A stretch of 64,000 bases of DNA, from contig JAVDOI010000003.1 in NCBI GenBank assembly GCA_032191485.1, forward strand, positions 22,450,873 through 22,514,872, written 5' to 3'. The notes under the pieces are model-generated. The model had not been told where the DNA came from. It saw only the letters and a list, made by a program, of their open reading frames with translations, and ran no database searches. The stretch's first letter is position 1; every line of letters begins with the position of its first letter. The DNA is from Leptoclinus maculatus (taxonomy: Eukaryota > Chordata > Actinopteri > Perciformes > Stichaeidae). Positions 23,183-50,784 of this stretch are shown in pieces. The position numbers and the translations under genes are program-made.

Positions 23183-23502
23183 GGTCACAGTATTAAGTGC
23201 AACACCGGTCACAGTATTAAGTGCAACACCGGTCACAGTATTAAGTGCAACACCGGTCACAGTATTAAGTGCAACACCGGTCACAGTATTAAGTGCAACA
23301 CCGGTCACAGTATTAAGTGCAACACCGGTCACAGAATTAAGTGCAACACCGGTCACAGTATTAAGTGCAACACCGGTCACAGTATTAAGTGCAACACCGG
23401 TCACAGTATTAAGTGCAACACCGGTCACAGAATTAAGTGCAACACCGGTCACAGAATTAAGTGCAACACCGGTCACAGAATTAAGTGCAACACCGGTCAC
23501 AG
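23183..23502. repeat. 24-bp minisatellite, 13 copies
   Basis: Thirteen exact-length 24-bp units (23183-23494) plus an 8-bp partial unit. The unit reads GGTCACAGTATTAAGTGCAA then CACC. The only variation seen is CAGTATT versus CAGAATT: units 7, 11, 12 and 13 carry the A form. Near-perfect identity indicates recent expansion. It lies in the 5' noncoding region of exd2. Because the unit length is a multiple of three the array reads open on both strands, so the predicted repetitive proteins are artefacts. Confidence 0.97.
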
Positions 23503-24005
23503 GTCAAGTTAGCTACTTCGTTAGCTGGCTTGCTATTAGCTACTTTATTCTAATTTAAAAGCTAAATATTGACAGCGGTGCCCGTTTAATTAAAGACATA
23601 GCTGCTACATGTATAAGCTGTAGGGTTCATACCAGTTCATACGCAACAACTCTTGCGCGAGCTGTCATTCAGTTGAAGAGGTAGCTTCAAAGCTAGCGGT
23701 AGCATCACACATTCTGCTAAACGTTGACCGTTAGCTGAGTCATAAACTTAACCAGGTTACTTTTTCACCTCAAATGGAAATAAGCTTTTAAGAAAAGACT
23801 GATTAAAACATTAATTTCTGCAATTATTCTGGTTCTCTTTCCTTGTGAAAGTTAAACCGACGCTAGCCAGGTTAGCCACTACAGCTAGCCGGTTAACTCG
23901 CTAGCATGTTAACTCTTCTTCTGTCCTTTGGCAGAATTAGAGGCGTTACTGCATAGCAGCAGAACGATACGTCGGTGTACTAAGATATGAACCTTGAAGT
24001 CTTAC

Positions 24006-24180
24006 CTCTACGTGTTTAACCAATACACCGCTAGTTTCACGAACATCTTATTCTTGCTTCATTTTACTGAACTGATCCATGTCTTCCGGGCTGTATTTAT
24101 AAGGACGCTGCTGCACCGGGACGCGGCTCTCCCGCCAGCGCCACCTGCTGGACGGGCGGATAACAACAGGCAAGACCAAC
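24006..24180 (-). other. exd2: Possible first exon and promoter region of exd2
   Basis: On the minus strand a donor (gag|gtaaga) follows 24006, and the upstream sequence to about 24180 is comparatively GC- and CpG-rich (GCGGCTCTCCCGCCAGCG on the plus strand). No TSS can be fixed. Sequence between this and the minisatellite (23503-24000) is AT-rich with GCTAGC/GTTAGC motifs and no recognised gene. Confidence 0.35.
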
Positions 24181-24640
24181 GCAGAAGAATCTGCTCCACT
24201 GGGGAAGTTACAGCATTGTTTGTCTTTGTTTATTGTATAAGTGCAAATAATTGTCAGTAATGTTAGCAGTCAGCTGTAAAATCTCCTGGAACCTGCCATT
24301 CAGGAGCATAATATGCATGCGTTTGTACTACGGCTGCAACTAACCATTCTTTTTTATTATGAATAATTTGCCTAATAAATGCAATAAATAATGAAAAAGT
24401 TTCCCAGTCCAAGGTGACATATTGAACTTTTGTCTGGCAAACTGTTCAAAACCAAAATATATTTAATTTACAATCATAACAGCAAATTCTCACATGTGAG
24501 AAGCTGGAACCAGTGTTTGTTTCAGCTTGTTCCCAAATAACTAGCGCCAGTTTTATTATTATTATTATCATCAACGTTAATGGATCTCATGACAGTATTT
24601 ACTCAAGAACACAAACTACTTTTTCCTTTACCACCATCAA

Positions 24641-24646
24641 TTTATT
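24641..24646 (-). terminator. numb: Candidate numb polyadenylation signal
   Basis: AATAAA on the minus strand, 1.4 kb beyond the numb stop. Other AATAAA copies (for example 25557-25562) could serve shorter transcripts, so the distal end is provisional. The stretch 24200-24640 between this and the exd2 5' end is AT-rich with no gene seen. Confidence 0.45.
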
Positions 24647-26047
24647 CAATCTTTTAGCTTCAATATTTCTCCAAAGAAGTGGAATAAAGTAATGAAATAA
24701 TTACAAAATGGAAAAATAGATCAGATAATAGATCATATTCACAGGTTTGATTTAAAAAATAAAAAATAAAAACATAAACCAGACAGTGAGAGATGAAACC
24801 GTTTTTTTAATCTCCCTTAGTTTTCTGCCGACAGTCAAAACCACGGCAGGCTAACGGAGGGCGGGGCAGGTCACCTGACTAACTGATCACGGTCACCTGT
24901 GAGGTCGAATCATCTACTTTAGTGCGTGTGCAAAATAAAAATTAAGAAATCTACTTCTTAAAAAAAAAAAAAAAAAAAAAGAGGTGGAGAGACAGGAGAT
25001 GACGTCCTACTGTGTTAAATAAAAAAAGACAAGATCATTACCACACAAAAAAAGAATGACAATGAAGACAGAAGAAGTCAAATGTTAAGTACTGATGTGT
25101 ACTATGAACTAATAAAAACGGAGCACAGGTAAGAGAGGCAACCAGTTGGGCACCGACACCATTGCTAGGTCCACATTGATTGTTGCTGCAATGATACCCT
25201 ATTTACAGTCAGATGCTTCACATCCAATCACAGGATGCAACAGACGGCAATAAAGAGATCGTTCTTCAAAAATAAAACAAAACACAAAAGTAAAGCAGCT
25301 GTCCCTTCACAAAATCTCTTTACATCACATTAAAAATTAGCACTGCTGTGAGCTGTGTGTACAGTATAGATTCTTTATAGATATATATATTTATGTATAA
25401 TATATACGGTCATTTCTTGTATACACGAACATAAACTTGTCTCATTGTAGCTAGCCTGTGCCTTTGGCACGATTACTTACAACTCTTCTGTTAAGATTCC
25501 AAAGCTATTTAAAATATACTTAATGCATAAAAATAAAGATTTTGGCATTGTCTCACTTTATTCTTCTGACTGGGAAGTTATTAATGAGAACTTCTCATCT
25601 GGAAGCTGAGTTCTCTCAGTGCTGCAGTTCCTCTGCCAGGTGAGGGAGGTCTCGTCCTGTCCACTGGGAGCGCTGGGAGCTGACAGGGGGTTAGGTGTGG
25701 TACAGATTCTCCACCGGGTAACGACGAGCTTGTGCTGCACAGCACAAACAAAACTATACAGACAATGTTAATGAAATGCCCGGGGAGCTGCACCCTTGTG
25801 AACAGCAACCGCCTTTCTTTTTTTGTCCTCCCCTCACTGCTGTGCAGAGTCCGGCTCCCTGTTGGTTCACCCGTTGCTCTTCACCGTCTCCCAGTTCTTT
25901 TCGGTCCTGCTGAGCTCGTCCACTGACACCGAGATGAAGAGAGGCAAGGGGGACATTCCCCTCTCTTCTTTAGTCAATCATCCGTCTGCTCCCCCGGCTA
26001 AAATGGCCTCCCTATTGTCCAGTACTTTCTAATCTCAAACACAGGCT
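24647..26047 (-). other. numb: numb 3'UTR
   Basis: This is AT-rich sequence following the numb stop codon. It contains a Pumilio-type TGTAAATA (25200-25207, minus strand) and a poly(A)/poly(T) tract at 24960-24980. Vertebrate numb mRNA is a known target of Musashi through its 3'UTR; several TAG-containing motifs are present but I cannot judge which would be functional. Confidence 0.55.
25200..25207 (-). promoter_or_regulatory. numb: Pumilio response element-like motif in numb 3'UTR
   Basis: An exact TGTAAATA on the minus strand (TATTTACA on plus) matches the TGTANATA consensus. A single 8-mer can occur by chance, so function is inferred weakly. Confidence 0.3.
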
Positions 26048-40465
<14,418 letters not shown>

Positions 40466-41478
40466 CGCTGAGCTCCCTGTGAGTGGCGAGAGACATCTTT
40501 ATTAAGCAACGACAACAGTCTGTATGTCTGGGATATGTACCAATTCACGTGCAGTCAACAGCGTATGTCAACACAGAACTTAGTCAACGTCCCGTGTGAT
40601 GGTGCAGAGTCACATTCTACCAGAGTACCAGCCTGTAAATAGGTAAAAACACTTCAAACACAGACATCAGCGCACAAGACAATGAGCTGCTGTCTCTCTG
40701 ACTCTCAAGGAGGAACAAAAGAGGTGAAGTCTTTGTAGCGTTTGGAGTCGAGGGAGCCCAAATAAAAGGGAACAAAATACACCGAGGGCAGTTTGCTGCT
40801 GTGCTGACAGAACAGCAGCAAACTGTTTACCAGAGCTACTGTTATATATTATATATATATATATTATATTACTGTTATATGACAATCCAATCAGACCTCT
40901 TTAATTTATCTCTAGTAAACTAAGATTTAAAGTGGTGCTCTTTTGATGATTCTTTGTGCAGAGACACAAATCTGTTGATTAAAACAACTAATCGATAAAT
41001 TGACAAAGTCGTCTCATTTTTAGTCGACTAAGACTTCCTTCGGTCGAGGACGGCCTTAGTCATAACCGATGCTGCTGAGTCAAGGACTCACTTCAGTGCA
41101 GGTTCAAACACTCTCTCCATTCTCTGAAAATCTTGAGACGGCACAATTAATTAGGCTAAAAGCACTACTTTAGAACGGTGCATGTGTGTCTTCTTGGCTT
41201 TGGGAGGAGATTAGGCGGCAGAAAAAAAAAATGCAGCGACCCAATTAAAAGTTGCTGATCCAAACTAGAAGTGAGAGGTGCATCCATCACCGAGAGCCGG
41301 GCTCACGTCTCTCTGAGCAGAGCTCATAACCGAGGACCAGGAGTCAGTCAGCCATGCAAATCGGACTTTTAACATTGAGCAGCACATTCTCCTTCACTAA
41401 CAAGTCGCACCCACGAACTTCAGAGCTGATGAGGATCGGGCGGGATTAAAGGTCTTTAATCCAGGAGAGCTGACTGTC

Positions 41479-41479
<1 letters not shown>

Positions 41480-41557
<78 letters not shown>

Positions 41558-41631
41558 AGAAGCAGCAACATAGCAGCGTTCACTTGCACACATGCTCAGA
41601 GCGACCGCACACACATGCACCGACTCACACA

Positions 41632-41666
<35 letters not shown>
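41480..41666 (+). repeat. Pair of (CA)n microsatellites
   Basis: CA runs at 41480-41555 and 41631-41666, followed by a shorter run to 41698, separated by a short copied CATGCACCGACTC motif that occurs twice (41613 and 41664 regions), implying local duplication. In the long 5' intron of numb. Confidence 0.9.
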
Positions 41667-41667
<1 letters not shown>

Positions 41668-43946
41668 CACCGACTCTCTCTCACACACACACACACACCT
41701 GAGCTGTCTGTTTGCATAATGAAACCTGTCCCGGGAGCGGGTACTGGCCGGGGGTAGAAAGTGTGTTAGAGGTGAGGCTCTCTTATCTGTCCATGCCAGG
41801 CTCCAGCTCTGTGGGCAGCACACAATGGAGCTTTCAGCGCTGACCAGGCCGCCGACAATACACACAAACACATCAAACTTCCTACTGTCACTAAAGGGGC
41901 GACCCGGAGTGGACCACGGACCTCGGAAAACTCCTCGAGAGCCTGAATCTGCCATGCGAATTAGCATATTTCTGCACTTCAAATAGCCCGAGTGAACACA
42001 AAAAAAAGTTAACGCATTCGATGAACTAAGTACGACTTTTAATGGCGGTCACTTCGTCAAATAAGTGGTAGCACAGCTAGCCTTGCAAGGCAAATTCAAG
42101 AAGAGATGTTGTCTGTAGCTAGTTGGTTTGATGGAAACAATAATGTGGCACATCTAATACCTATGTTTCTACTGTGTGTTCTCTGCAGCATCACTCATAG
42201 AAAGACAATCATGACTGTAGGTAGAGACACAAACCGACCAGCTGAGCCGTCTGTACAACGGGCAGAAGTGTCAACTTACCAGGTGTAAAGCAGGCGCTTG
42301 GATGTGTGAAAGCACCTGTTTTGTAGTAAGAGCCAAGTGCCTCTACAAGTGTCACGATAAAAATGCGCCCAGTCCAACTCTGGTGTGTATAACAGTGTGT
42401 ATGTGCAAGTTGTAGCCTGCAGTAGAGTGAAGTGTTTGAAAACAAGACGACTCGGTGAGAGGGAAAAAAACATTGCTTCATCCCTCCGTCCCGCTCTCTC
42501 GTAACACACTGGTTTATTTAGGTCATATCATGTTTGGGCTCACTGCAGTGCCAGTGACAGGCGGCATGCTTCCAGCCTGCAGAGGGAAGAGGAGGAGCAG
42601 CAGGGAAACACATTTGTCTGCTCTGGAGCACCTCGTCTCTGGTGCAACAAATTAAAAGCGCTTGTTTCCAATGTGTTAACGCAGGCGTTTTCAATTCAAA
42701 CACATCTTCTAAATGTGTAAAAAGTAGAAGCTGCACTAATCTCTATACAAGCAATGGATCAAATGACTACTTGTATGTAAAGGCGTCGGTCACAGCGACA
42801 AACGGATGAGATGAACCTCTTGCAACATGTGTTTTTCGGTTTCCAAAAGATTTGGTGTGTTTCATGCATGTTTGTAATCCCGAGGGGTTAAAATTAATCT
42901 ACCCAACGGACTAATAGTGGAATAGTTCCACTGATGGTAACTTGGCAGCTTTTTGTCCCGTGCCTCGAGTCTTTGCAGAAGAGCAAGTGTTGTTTTTCCA
43001 GTTTGTGCCAGCTGGTTGTTGCATAACTTCTCTAAAAGAAGTTTTTGACATGAGGGGTCGGTGAGGAAAGCCTCTCAAATAACTGGTGGTGCATTCTGGG
43101 ATGGAAGAAGCCACCAGCTCAGACTAAAGTGCAGAACAAAAGGACATTTCGTGCCAGGAAATCTCATTTTAGGAAAAAGTCTCTTTAAACTGATCCCTGG
43201 GACAGACGGAGATATACTATCACTAGGCCCATGTCTGAACATTAATGCCTCTTCTCACAGCATTTTACTAAACTCACTTTCTAAATCACTTACACTTATG
43301 CCAGCTTACAACCCACACACACCTTCTCTCCGCCGCGCTGCAGAGTCGAGGAGAGACGAAGAAGAGGAGAGCAGGAATGTAAGTGAAAGCACATGAACTC
43401 GTGTGCGTGGGAAAGAGAGCGTACGTTTGTATTTGTGGATATACATGGTGTACCGATGTTTGTGCTCAGCCAAGCATATGCACCTGCAGCGTGAGAGTTC
43501 AACACGAGTAACCATTTGCAGGAATGTGCTATGAACACCCCAACAACATGTTAACATTTTCTTCTCTCCAGCTCAGGGCGTCCTATTCCTACAATCTCTG
43601 TACTGTTTGAGTCTTTTACCTCCTTTAAGGCCGACACAACGGCCGTGTGTAGATCACCTGAACCAGACTCGCTCTGGACCTCTGTTTATGTACTGCTTTC
43701 ACATGAGAGCATTTATCAGAAGAAATGTAGATGGTAAGTGAAAAAACTTCAGTGAAACCTTTTCATAAACTCAACAAGTGAAGTACTTTTGAAAATATGA
43801 AGTATTAACACTATACGTTGAAGTACACACTGTACTACAGTTGCAGAGGGAGGTCTGTGTCAAACAGCGACACACAGAAGTAAGCTGTGAAAGCACATGT
43901 TCATTATCCCACGTAAAACATGGAGTGTATGGAATCTGCATTAGCA

Positions 43947-43950
<4 letters not shown>

Positions 43951-44023
<73 letters not shown>
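43951..44023 (+). repeat. (TG)n microsatellite
   Basis: About 36 uninterrupted TG units in the 5' intron of numb. Confidence 0.97.
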
Positions 44024-44024
<1 letters not shown>

Positions 44025-45894
44025 GGCAGCAAGGTGAGCAGTGAGGGGGAAAGTCTGGCTGTCGCCTGGTGCAGCGTGTTTGGGTGGGTGTGGGTCATGT
44101 GAGGTGGGTTTAGCCCCTTGTATTTGGCTGCGAGTCAGAAAGATGAAGGCAAGGAGGGAGGAAAGGTGAGAGGCAAAGATGGAGCACCAAAATGTGACAG
44201 GGTGAAGTTAGAAGAAGTGTCAGGAGGAACAGATGGAAGTAATAATGAGGATGGAAAAGAGTTGGAGGTTATGATCGGGAGAGAGAACAGCTGAGAGGAA
44301 GCTGAAAGGTTTGTATTTGTTCCAGACATTTCCTCCTTTGTTTTTAACTGGATTAAAAATCAAATCAATGCAAAACAAGGAGGTAAATCAAACCTGCAGT
44401 TAAACAGACAGTAATAGCTTCTGACTCGGGCAAATACTTCACAGATTTTATGATGTTTGTCGGCATCAATGGCACCGGTGTTATATATCAAGTGAGGCAG
44501 ACCAATACAGCAACAAAAAACTACTTCTACACGTGGCTGTTTGTACATCTACAAAGCAACAAAGCAACAGCAAAGGTCACTGCGGTACACAACACACCGC
44601 TTTCCCAAGTGAGCAGCCCTCTTTATGCAACATGCAATGTTTCGTGTCTTTGGATTTATTTATCTGCCTCTTCAACGACTTCTTGCTATTGTTGAACAGC
44701 AAGAGCCAACGGTTGCACGACTACTCACCGACACCATTGAAACACATTCAACACGTTGTCTCATCATCGTGTCAGAAGACAACAACATGTCCAAGAACCA
44801 GCCGGGTTATGAAAACAATACTTTGGCAGTTTTAATGTACTTATTCTAAACTACAAAAGGGAGTAAATGGAGGACAGAGAGGCATGGAGGGGGTTGGGAG
44901 AGAAAGGCTTTGGACCTGAACCCTGCTGGAGCTGTCACAGCTCCTCTAGTCTGGTGCAGTGAGGATCTCTGGCTGTTCTCCTACCAACACTAATGAGGAC
45001 GATTACACAAGGACCATGTATACTCTCTGTGTGTTCATGTACACAGAGAGGAGCGATAGGGGATGACTGAAGACTCACATGCACTATCATCAACGTACTC
45101 AGTGGAGGATAATTATGGACATAAGCACACAGAGTCAACAATGGAGGTAAAGTGTAAAGACAGAAACACTGAGAGGAGGGGAGACACGGGACAAACAGGA
45201 ACTAAAGTAAAGAGATAGAGGAGGAAATGGAGAGGAAGAGCAGGACTTTTCCTTCAGTCAGTGCTGTGCTGCTGCTGGCTGTAGATGTAACAGTATTTGA
45301 ATAATCTCTCCAGGAATGGAAAACTGATTAATCCTTGCAGAAGGATCCTAGGGATGAGTACTGCGGTTGGGTTACAAAAAAAGAGACGAGGAAGGGAGGG
45401 AGGGAGGGAGGGAGGGGCTAAGGGAGCGAGTGAGCGTGAGAGAGAATGGGCAGCAAGGCAAGACAAAAAAGGCCCCACTGTCTCCTTTCACGACTTGTGC
45501 CAGCCGATACTCTTCATCCTACTTTATTCTGCTCTGCTCGGGGAACGCCGTGTTATCTGTGCTCAGACCGGGTTTATAGGTTTGGAGCGCAACACAGACG
45601 GGATAGCCCTCGATCTATCAGGCCGGCCATGCGTAACGCAAAGCATGCCCGGCCTATCTGCTGAGCCCCGTTATCGGGCCACTTGAGGTGTTCTGCTCCC
45701 AAAAACCTCCGGATGAATTTGAAAAATGCTGTTACTGTGGTAATCCAATTTTCCGGCCCCTGCATGCTAATGTAAAAAAAAAAAAAAGTGTGCAGTGCAT
45801 CAAAAGGGACCGAGGAACCCCAATATCCAGGACAGACTGTGGGGACCAGGATCAACAGTGACGGCAGAGGGAAGTCAACCAGCCCATCTCGGTG

Positions 45895-46180
45895 TGTTTT
45901 TAGTACCGATTACCGTACAATAAATACAATTACATTCCCAGACATGTAACGGTATTGCTCAGGGCTGCAATAGATTTAATGACAGTGTGATATTGACATT
46001 TCAAGTTCAAGAGAACAATGTGAGATGGGGCGTCCGGCTGATTCCCTTCATTAATGCCAATCGTTAACGCTAACCCCTGAATGATATAGTCTGGGTCACA
46101 TGCATTAGCACAGAATTAATTACTGCATCACAGTTTGAAACTCAGGGGGCAGTTTGACCTGAATGGAGTATTTTCAGTGG
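45895..46180. promoter_or_regulatory. numb: Candidate conserved noncoding element in the numb 5' intron
   Basis: Non-repetitive AT-rich sequence with CATTAATGCCAATCG, GAATTAATTACTGCATCACA and related homeodomain-like cores. No reading frame, simple repeat or recognised mobile element. Conservation is inferred from texture only. Confidence 0.2.
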
Positions 46181-49100
46181 CATTATATACATCCGGTAGC
46201 GGCACATTGTCTTCACTAAATAGTTGGTATCACTGCTGAAAATGTGCAGACTTTATCCCCCGGAGGGTATTTCTCTGGCACTACTTTTCCCCAAAGAATA
46301 CAACTTTTGGAATAACCAGGTTTGATTCGTTTCTCTCAAGAGAGCCACTATTGGTCCAGATGTCTCAGATGAGCTGTGCATGCGTTATTGATCCCCAGAG
46401 GAGAATTGCAGGTGTTGTAGCAGCACAAGGACAACATACATAAAGACTGTAATTGTCTTCAAAAGGCTGGACATAAAATAAGTAGCATAAAAAGGAAAGA
46501 AAACAACTCAACAATATAAAACAGCAGCAGTCACAGTGTGTCCAAGCGGATGGAAACAGAGACGGTCGGTAAACAAGTGTAACTCATCGCCAGCTGCTCT
46601 CTGCTTCTATGATCTGAACACTTTGCACCGTCAGTGTCCCAACAATAATCAGAATCACTTCATCTGCCAGGTACAGCATGTGACCCGACAGTGATCCACA
46701 GACACAACCTGACACCATGATGAAAAGATGGATGCTCATCCAAAGGACCGGTGCCAAACAAAGGACGATCAGCAGACTGTAATGTCTTGTTCTGTCAACA
46801 TCAGCCGAATGTACAAAAGCACAACGAGCTTGAGAGCGAGCTGAACTAATAAAAACTACTGAAACGTGTCTAAGTCAGCAGGATACCGTGTCGTCGTTAT
46901 TCCTGAAAAGCATCTATTTTAGGAGCCAGAGAGAGAGAATGACGAGGACTCGAGGTACAGATGGGTGGTTCTCCACAGAGGAAGGAAATGGTGGGAATAG
47001 GAGCGCTGGCTACTGTTTGCGTGGCTCACTCGCTTCCCTGTCTGCAAAATGAATCATTTCAGAGTCCTTCAATCTGTTCCCTGCCCCCAGCAAGACACGG
47101 CGACCTCCGCTTCCTGAGTACACACGGCTGACCGGGGTTAGGGTTGAGACGGAGATAGAAAATAGAGCCAGAACTGCTGCACAGGGGATATTGAGTTGCT
47201 CTAATTGTGTGTGTGTGTACATCAGTATCTGGCTTTGTGTGTGTATCTAGGAGCGGCCAGGCGTGGTATTAAGGGTCCAACAGCAAGTCGACCAACCAGC
47301 CGTAGCGCCACACATCACTTTGGGCAACAGCTGAGGCCACATTTAAACAGCCGGGGCAGTACCCTGGCACCAGGGAGTGGCAAATCACTGTCACTGTGTC
47401 GGCTCCCCTCAGGCATGCCCCGGCGATGATTCACAGACTGAATCAATGGGCCGGGTCTCTTGGCCTGGTTTCCATCATAACGACGCACAACCAGGAGGCA
47501 TCTTTAAGATTTACGTCTGCTGCTTTTGCCCCCAAAAAAAACAGCCTTTTTGTGATTGTTTTTCAAAATGTCTTGCCAGAGGTGCTGGTATGTCAAATGG
47601 AATAGAGTTTCAATTAAAAGAAGAGAGCTGTGAACACTATAGTCATGCTGACTGAAAGCCTGCTAGGGGGGCGGGGGGGGGGGGGGGGGGGGGGTTTGAT
47701 GTAGTGGTCTGAGTGCCCCAACTCCATCAATCCTGGTCACTCTTTACGGGAGACTGCTGCTCAGAACACAATAGGTACCAACTAGCGTGGCCGGCCGCCA
47801 TGGGAAGACGTCTTTATCAAGTGGCTGTGAGGTTTGTACAAAACAGCCACGTGCTCCTTTCTCTTAAACGGAGAAGAATTGCCGTCTTCTTTATTCGTTG
47901 TGCAGACTGTGGGACAGAAGCTCAACCTCCTCACAGGCGATCACTTTGTCCCCGACTCCAGAAGTGACCTCTGCTAGGAAACTTTGAGTAAACCTCGGAG
48001 CGAAAAAGCTACTCATGGAAACCATGTTTCCCCTTGACATCACTGCATTGCGCGCACACACACACACACAGAAGTGGATACACACACTTGCATAAACCCA
48101 AACCTGACATACACCCACAAATGTAAACACAAAGCACACTCTCAAAAACACAAAGCTCGTGCATACACACACATGCACAAGTGAGACGGACGACCACAGC
48201 GCCTCATGGCCCCAGAGCCATAATGGCTCCATTATTAGGTTTGTGCTGTTCTTGAGAGAAGTACGGTGCCATTAGTTAAAGTTGCAGCAAGGTGGAGAAA
48301 CCAGGCCAAATACTACACACGGGGTATTCTACCAAAGCACTGCACCGAGCTGAAGAAACACAGATGACAGTGTTACATATTCACCAGGCCTCAGTAAAGT
48401 GCTGTTAATACATGATCTATTAATCCTACTTATGGCTGGCTCACAACAGCCAGCGCTAGCACATTTATAGTCTCAGAGGAAGAGAGCCCATCTAAGATTG
48501 TAGTTTATATCCCGGGGCTGTGCCTGTGCTCATATATTAACAGAGGTATTCAATATTCATATAAGTCTCTTACTCAGGTTGTGTCTCAGTCACAATCTTT
48601 GTGACTTTGTGTTAAAGTCCCATTTGTCAACATTCACTTTACAACCAACCAAAGCTGTCTAAAGCTAAAACCCTGTTACGGTAAGCAAGCGGAAGATTTC
48701 CCCACAAACTCACACACGGTTTCCGTCAAGTTAAACAGGTCTGGTTGTCTCCGGTATCGACCAGTTAGCATGAAGACAGACTTCCTCCAGAGCGGCTGAC
48801 TCACGGGAGAAAAATTAAATATCAAAAGATGATGTTATCAATAGTTCGGCGATGCGTTTCAGGCAGTCTGTGGCGAACGTCATGCACGCCTGTTGGTTTC
48901 TGGGCCTCAGCCGTCACTCAGCTCTTCCTGTGCACCAGCAGCACTGTCATGTCTGATTTAACCACATCGGGGGAAAGTGTACGGCTGAGTTTTTTTAAAC
49001 ACATTAATTACTGCTGACATACGCAGCACGCTGCCGCCTTCCTGCTAAATGTAAAAAACGCTTTCAATTTAACCACCGATCCAACTCACGGTTTAATCCT

Positions 49101-49559
49101 CCAGGAAGTGATCAAAGTCTCTCAAAAGAGCCAAGAGACGCCTTCGGACACTTTACTTTATTTAAGTACAAGTGTCATTAAATTAACAAAACAACAGTGA
49201 GGCTCAAATCCCTTTTTATATAACTATTACTCGACCACATGTTGGTCTTTAAGCCATTTCTGACACCTTCCAGTGAGTGTACACATGCTGCTTAATGGTT
49301 TCTTTAATGGTGAGAAGTCATAGGCGCCTGTTTGCTGCTTATCCTCCTCCCTAAAGTCCTCCTCTCTCATCCTTCTTCCTTCCCTTCGGTTAAGGCGACC
49401 CAGAGGAGATGTCTGCTTTGAAGACGTTTATGATTATAGGGCACTGACTCGCAGCAATTTAACTGGTCCGACAGCCGCAGGCAAGCGCTCACTTAATATC
49501 AACCTTTATCCATTAAACAAGGAGACCGTTTTGCGATTCATCGTTCACATTTAGGCATC

Positions 49560-49860
49560 AAAGACAAAACCGCAAAGAATGAAAAGCGATGCAGTGATCA
49601 GAGCCAATTAGTTTGCTCCTCAAATGAGCTTCAGAGGCGATCCAGGAGGAATTAAACTGCATAGGGATTATTGTTCTATCCTATAAGTGGTGCGATTGTA
49701 TGAAGAGAAACTTAAAATCGGGCTGTTGGTGATGGTTTGTAGACTCTTTATAATATGCTTTTATTTGGCCGTTATCCTGGCAACTGTAAGGGATAACTAA
49801 AAGATGGACATTATTATTATTATGCCAGTTTCATAATTACTATCCCCCTCCTTGGTAAAC
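49560..49860. promoter_or_regulatory. numb: Candidate conserved noncoding element in the numb 5' intron
   Basis: Unique-looking sequence with GAGGAATTAAACTGCATAGG, ATTATTGTTC (SOX-like) and TTATCCTGGCAACTG (RFX/X-box-like half site). It lies about 9 kb from the probable numb promoter. No coding potential; a candidate only. Confidence 0.22.
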
Positions 49861-50441
49861 AGACATTACAGAGCACACAGACACTTTTTACAGTAACGCC
49901 ACAGTACCACTACATATGATGCAAACCAGCCTGTGTGTGAATACGAAAGCAGAGCGATGTGGATGCAAGATGCAGAAGGAAGGCAAAGAATATGTTCCCT
50001 GCTTTGATAATTAAGATTAATAATCATAATTTAATCAGGATACTTTCAGCCGTGGTCACAGGAGCAGAAAGCGTCGAGCAAATGAAGTCCATATACCATA
50101 AAAGTGTCTTTAAGTTGTAGTTATGGGGCTAGAAAAATCATTTATGCGAGCTATGTGAGTGTATAAGAGGCGAGGAAAGCCCCGCAGTGAGGAATGGTGT
50201 CAGTATGCGTGCTGCTCACGGTGTTCACTGAGTGAGGAAGGCCCGTCACTCTTCACTGCTCTCCCAATCAACGTCTACACATCGCTGGGGGGGGGGGGGA
50301 TGTATTCGGCTGTGGCTTTAAACGCGGATCTGATCGCTTGACATTTAACGATGCATCGCATACACCACTTAAGAGCATGTGTGTGACTTTGATACGCCGA
50401 AACACAGACGAGTAAGACGGAGAGGGCAGCGCGCGCACACA

Positions 50442-50498
50442 CAAGTGACAGACACACACACACACAAGTGACAGACACACACACACACAAGTGACAGA
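50442..50498. repeat. Short tandem repeat of about 26 bp
   Basis: The unit ACAAGTGACAGACACACACA occurs in about three successive copies, mixed with CA dinucleotides. A separate TG microsatellite follows at 50745-50783. Confidence 0.8.
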
Positions 50499-50745
50499 GA
50501 GAGTTAAAGGCAGAAAAGCCGAGATGTACAAAGTGGTGACAGCGTGGAAAGGATTTCAAAGAGAGTGAATGAAATACTGAAAGTGAATATAAGACGGAGA
50601 TGAGTGAAAAAAGACGGGCAGATAGACAGAAAGCAGATTACATGGAAGAATCAATATCACACAGACAACCCACTCCATGGTTCCAGCTGCTGACTCAATG
50701 TGTTGTCAATAATACAGCTTTTCATCCCAACACAGTGCCATTGGT

Positions 50746-50784
<39 letters not shown>

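Noticed and set aside
23183..23502. CRISPR-like array
   Set aside because: The units are contiguous 24-mers without spacers, and the DNA is vertebrate nuclear.
23099..23558. Repetitive protein frames (TGHSIKCN, VTVLSATP, TVTGVALN)
   Set aside because: They come from the 24-bp minisatellite, whose length is a multiple of three, so several frames stay open without selection.
45023..45050. Perfect 10-bp hairpin with 8-nt loop
   Set aside because: The stem is a short CT/GT repeat pairing with its complement; too short for a miRNA precursor and no wider foldback was seen.
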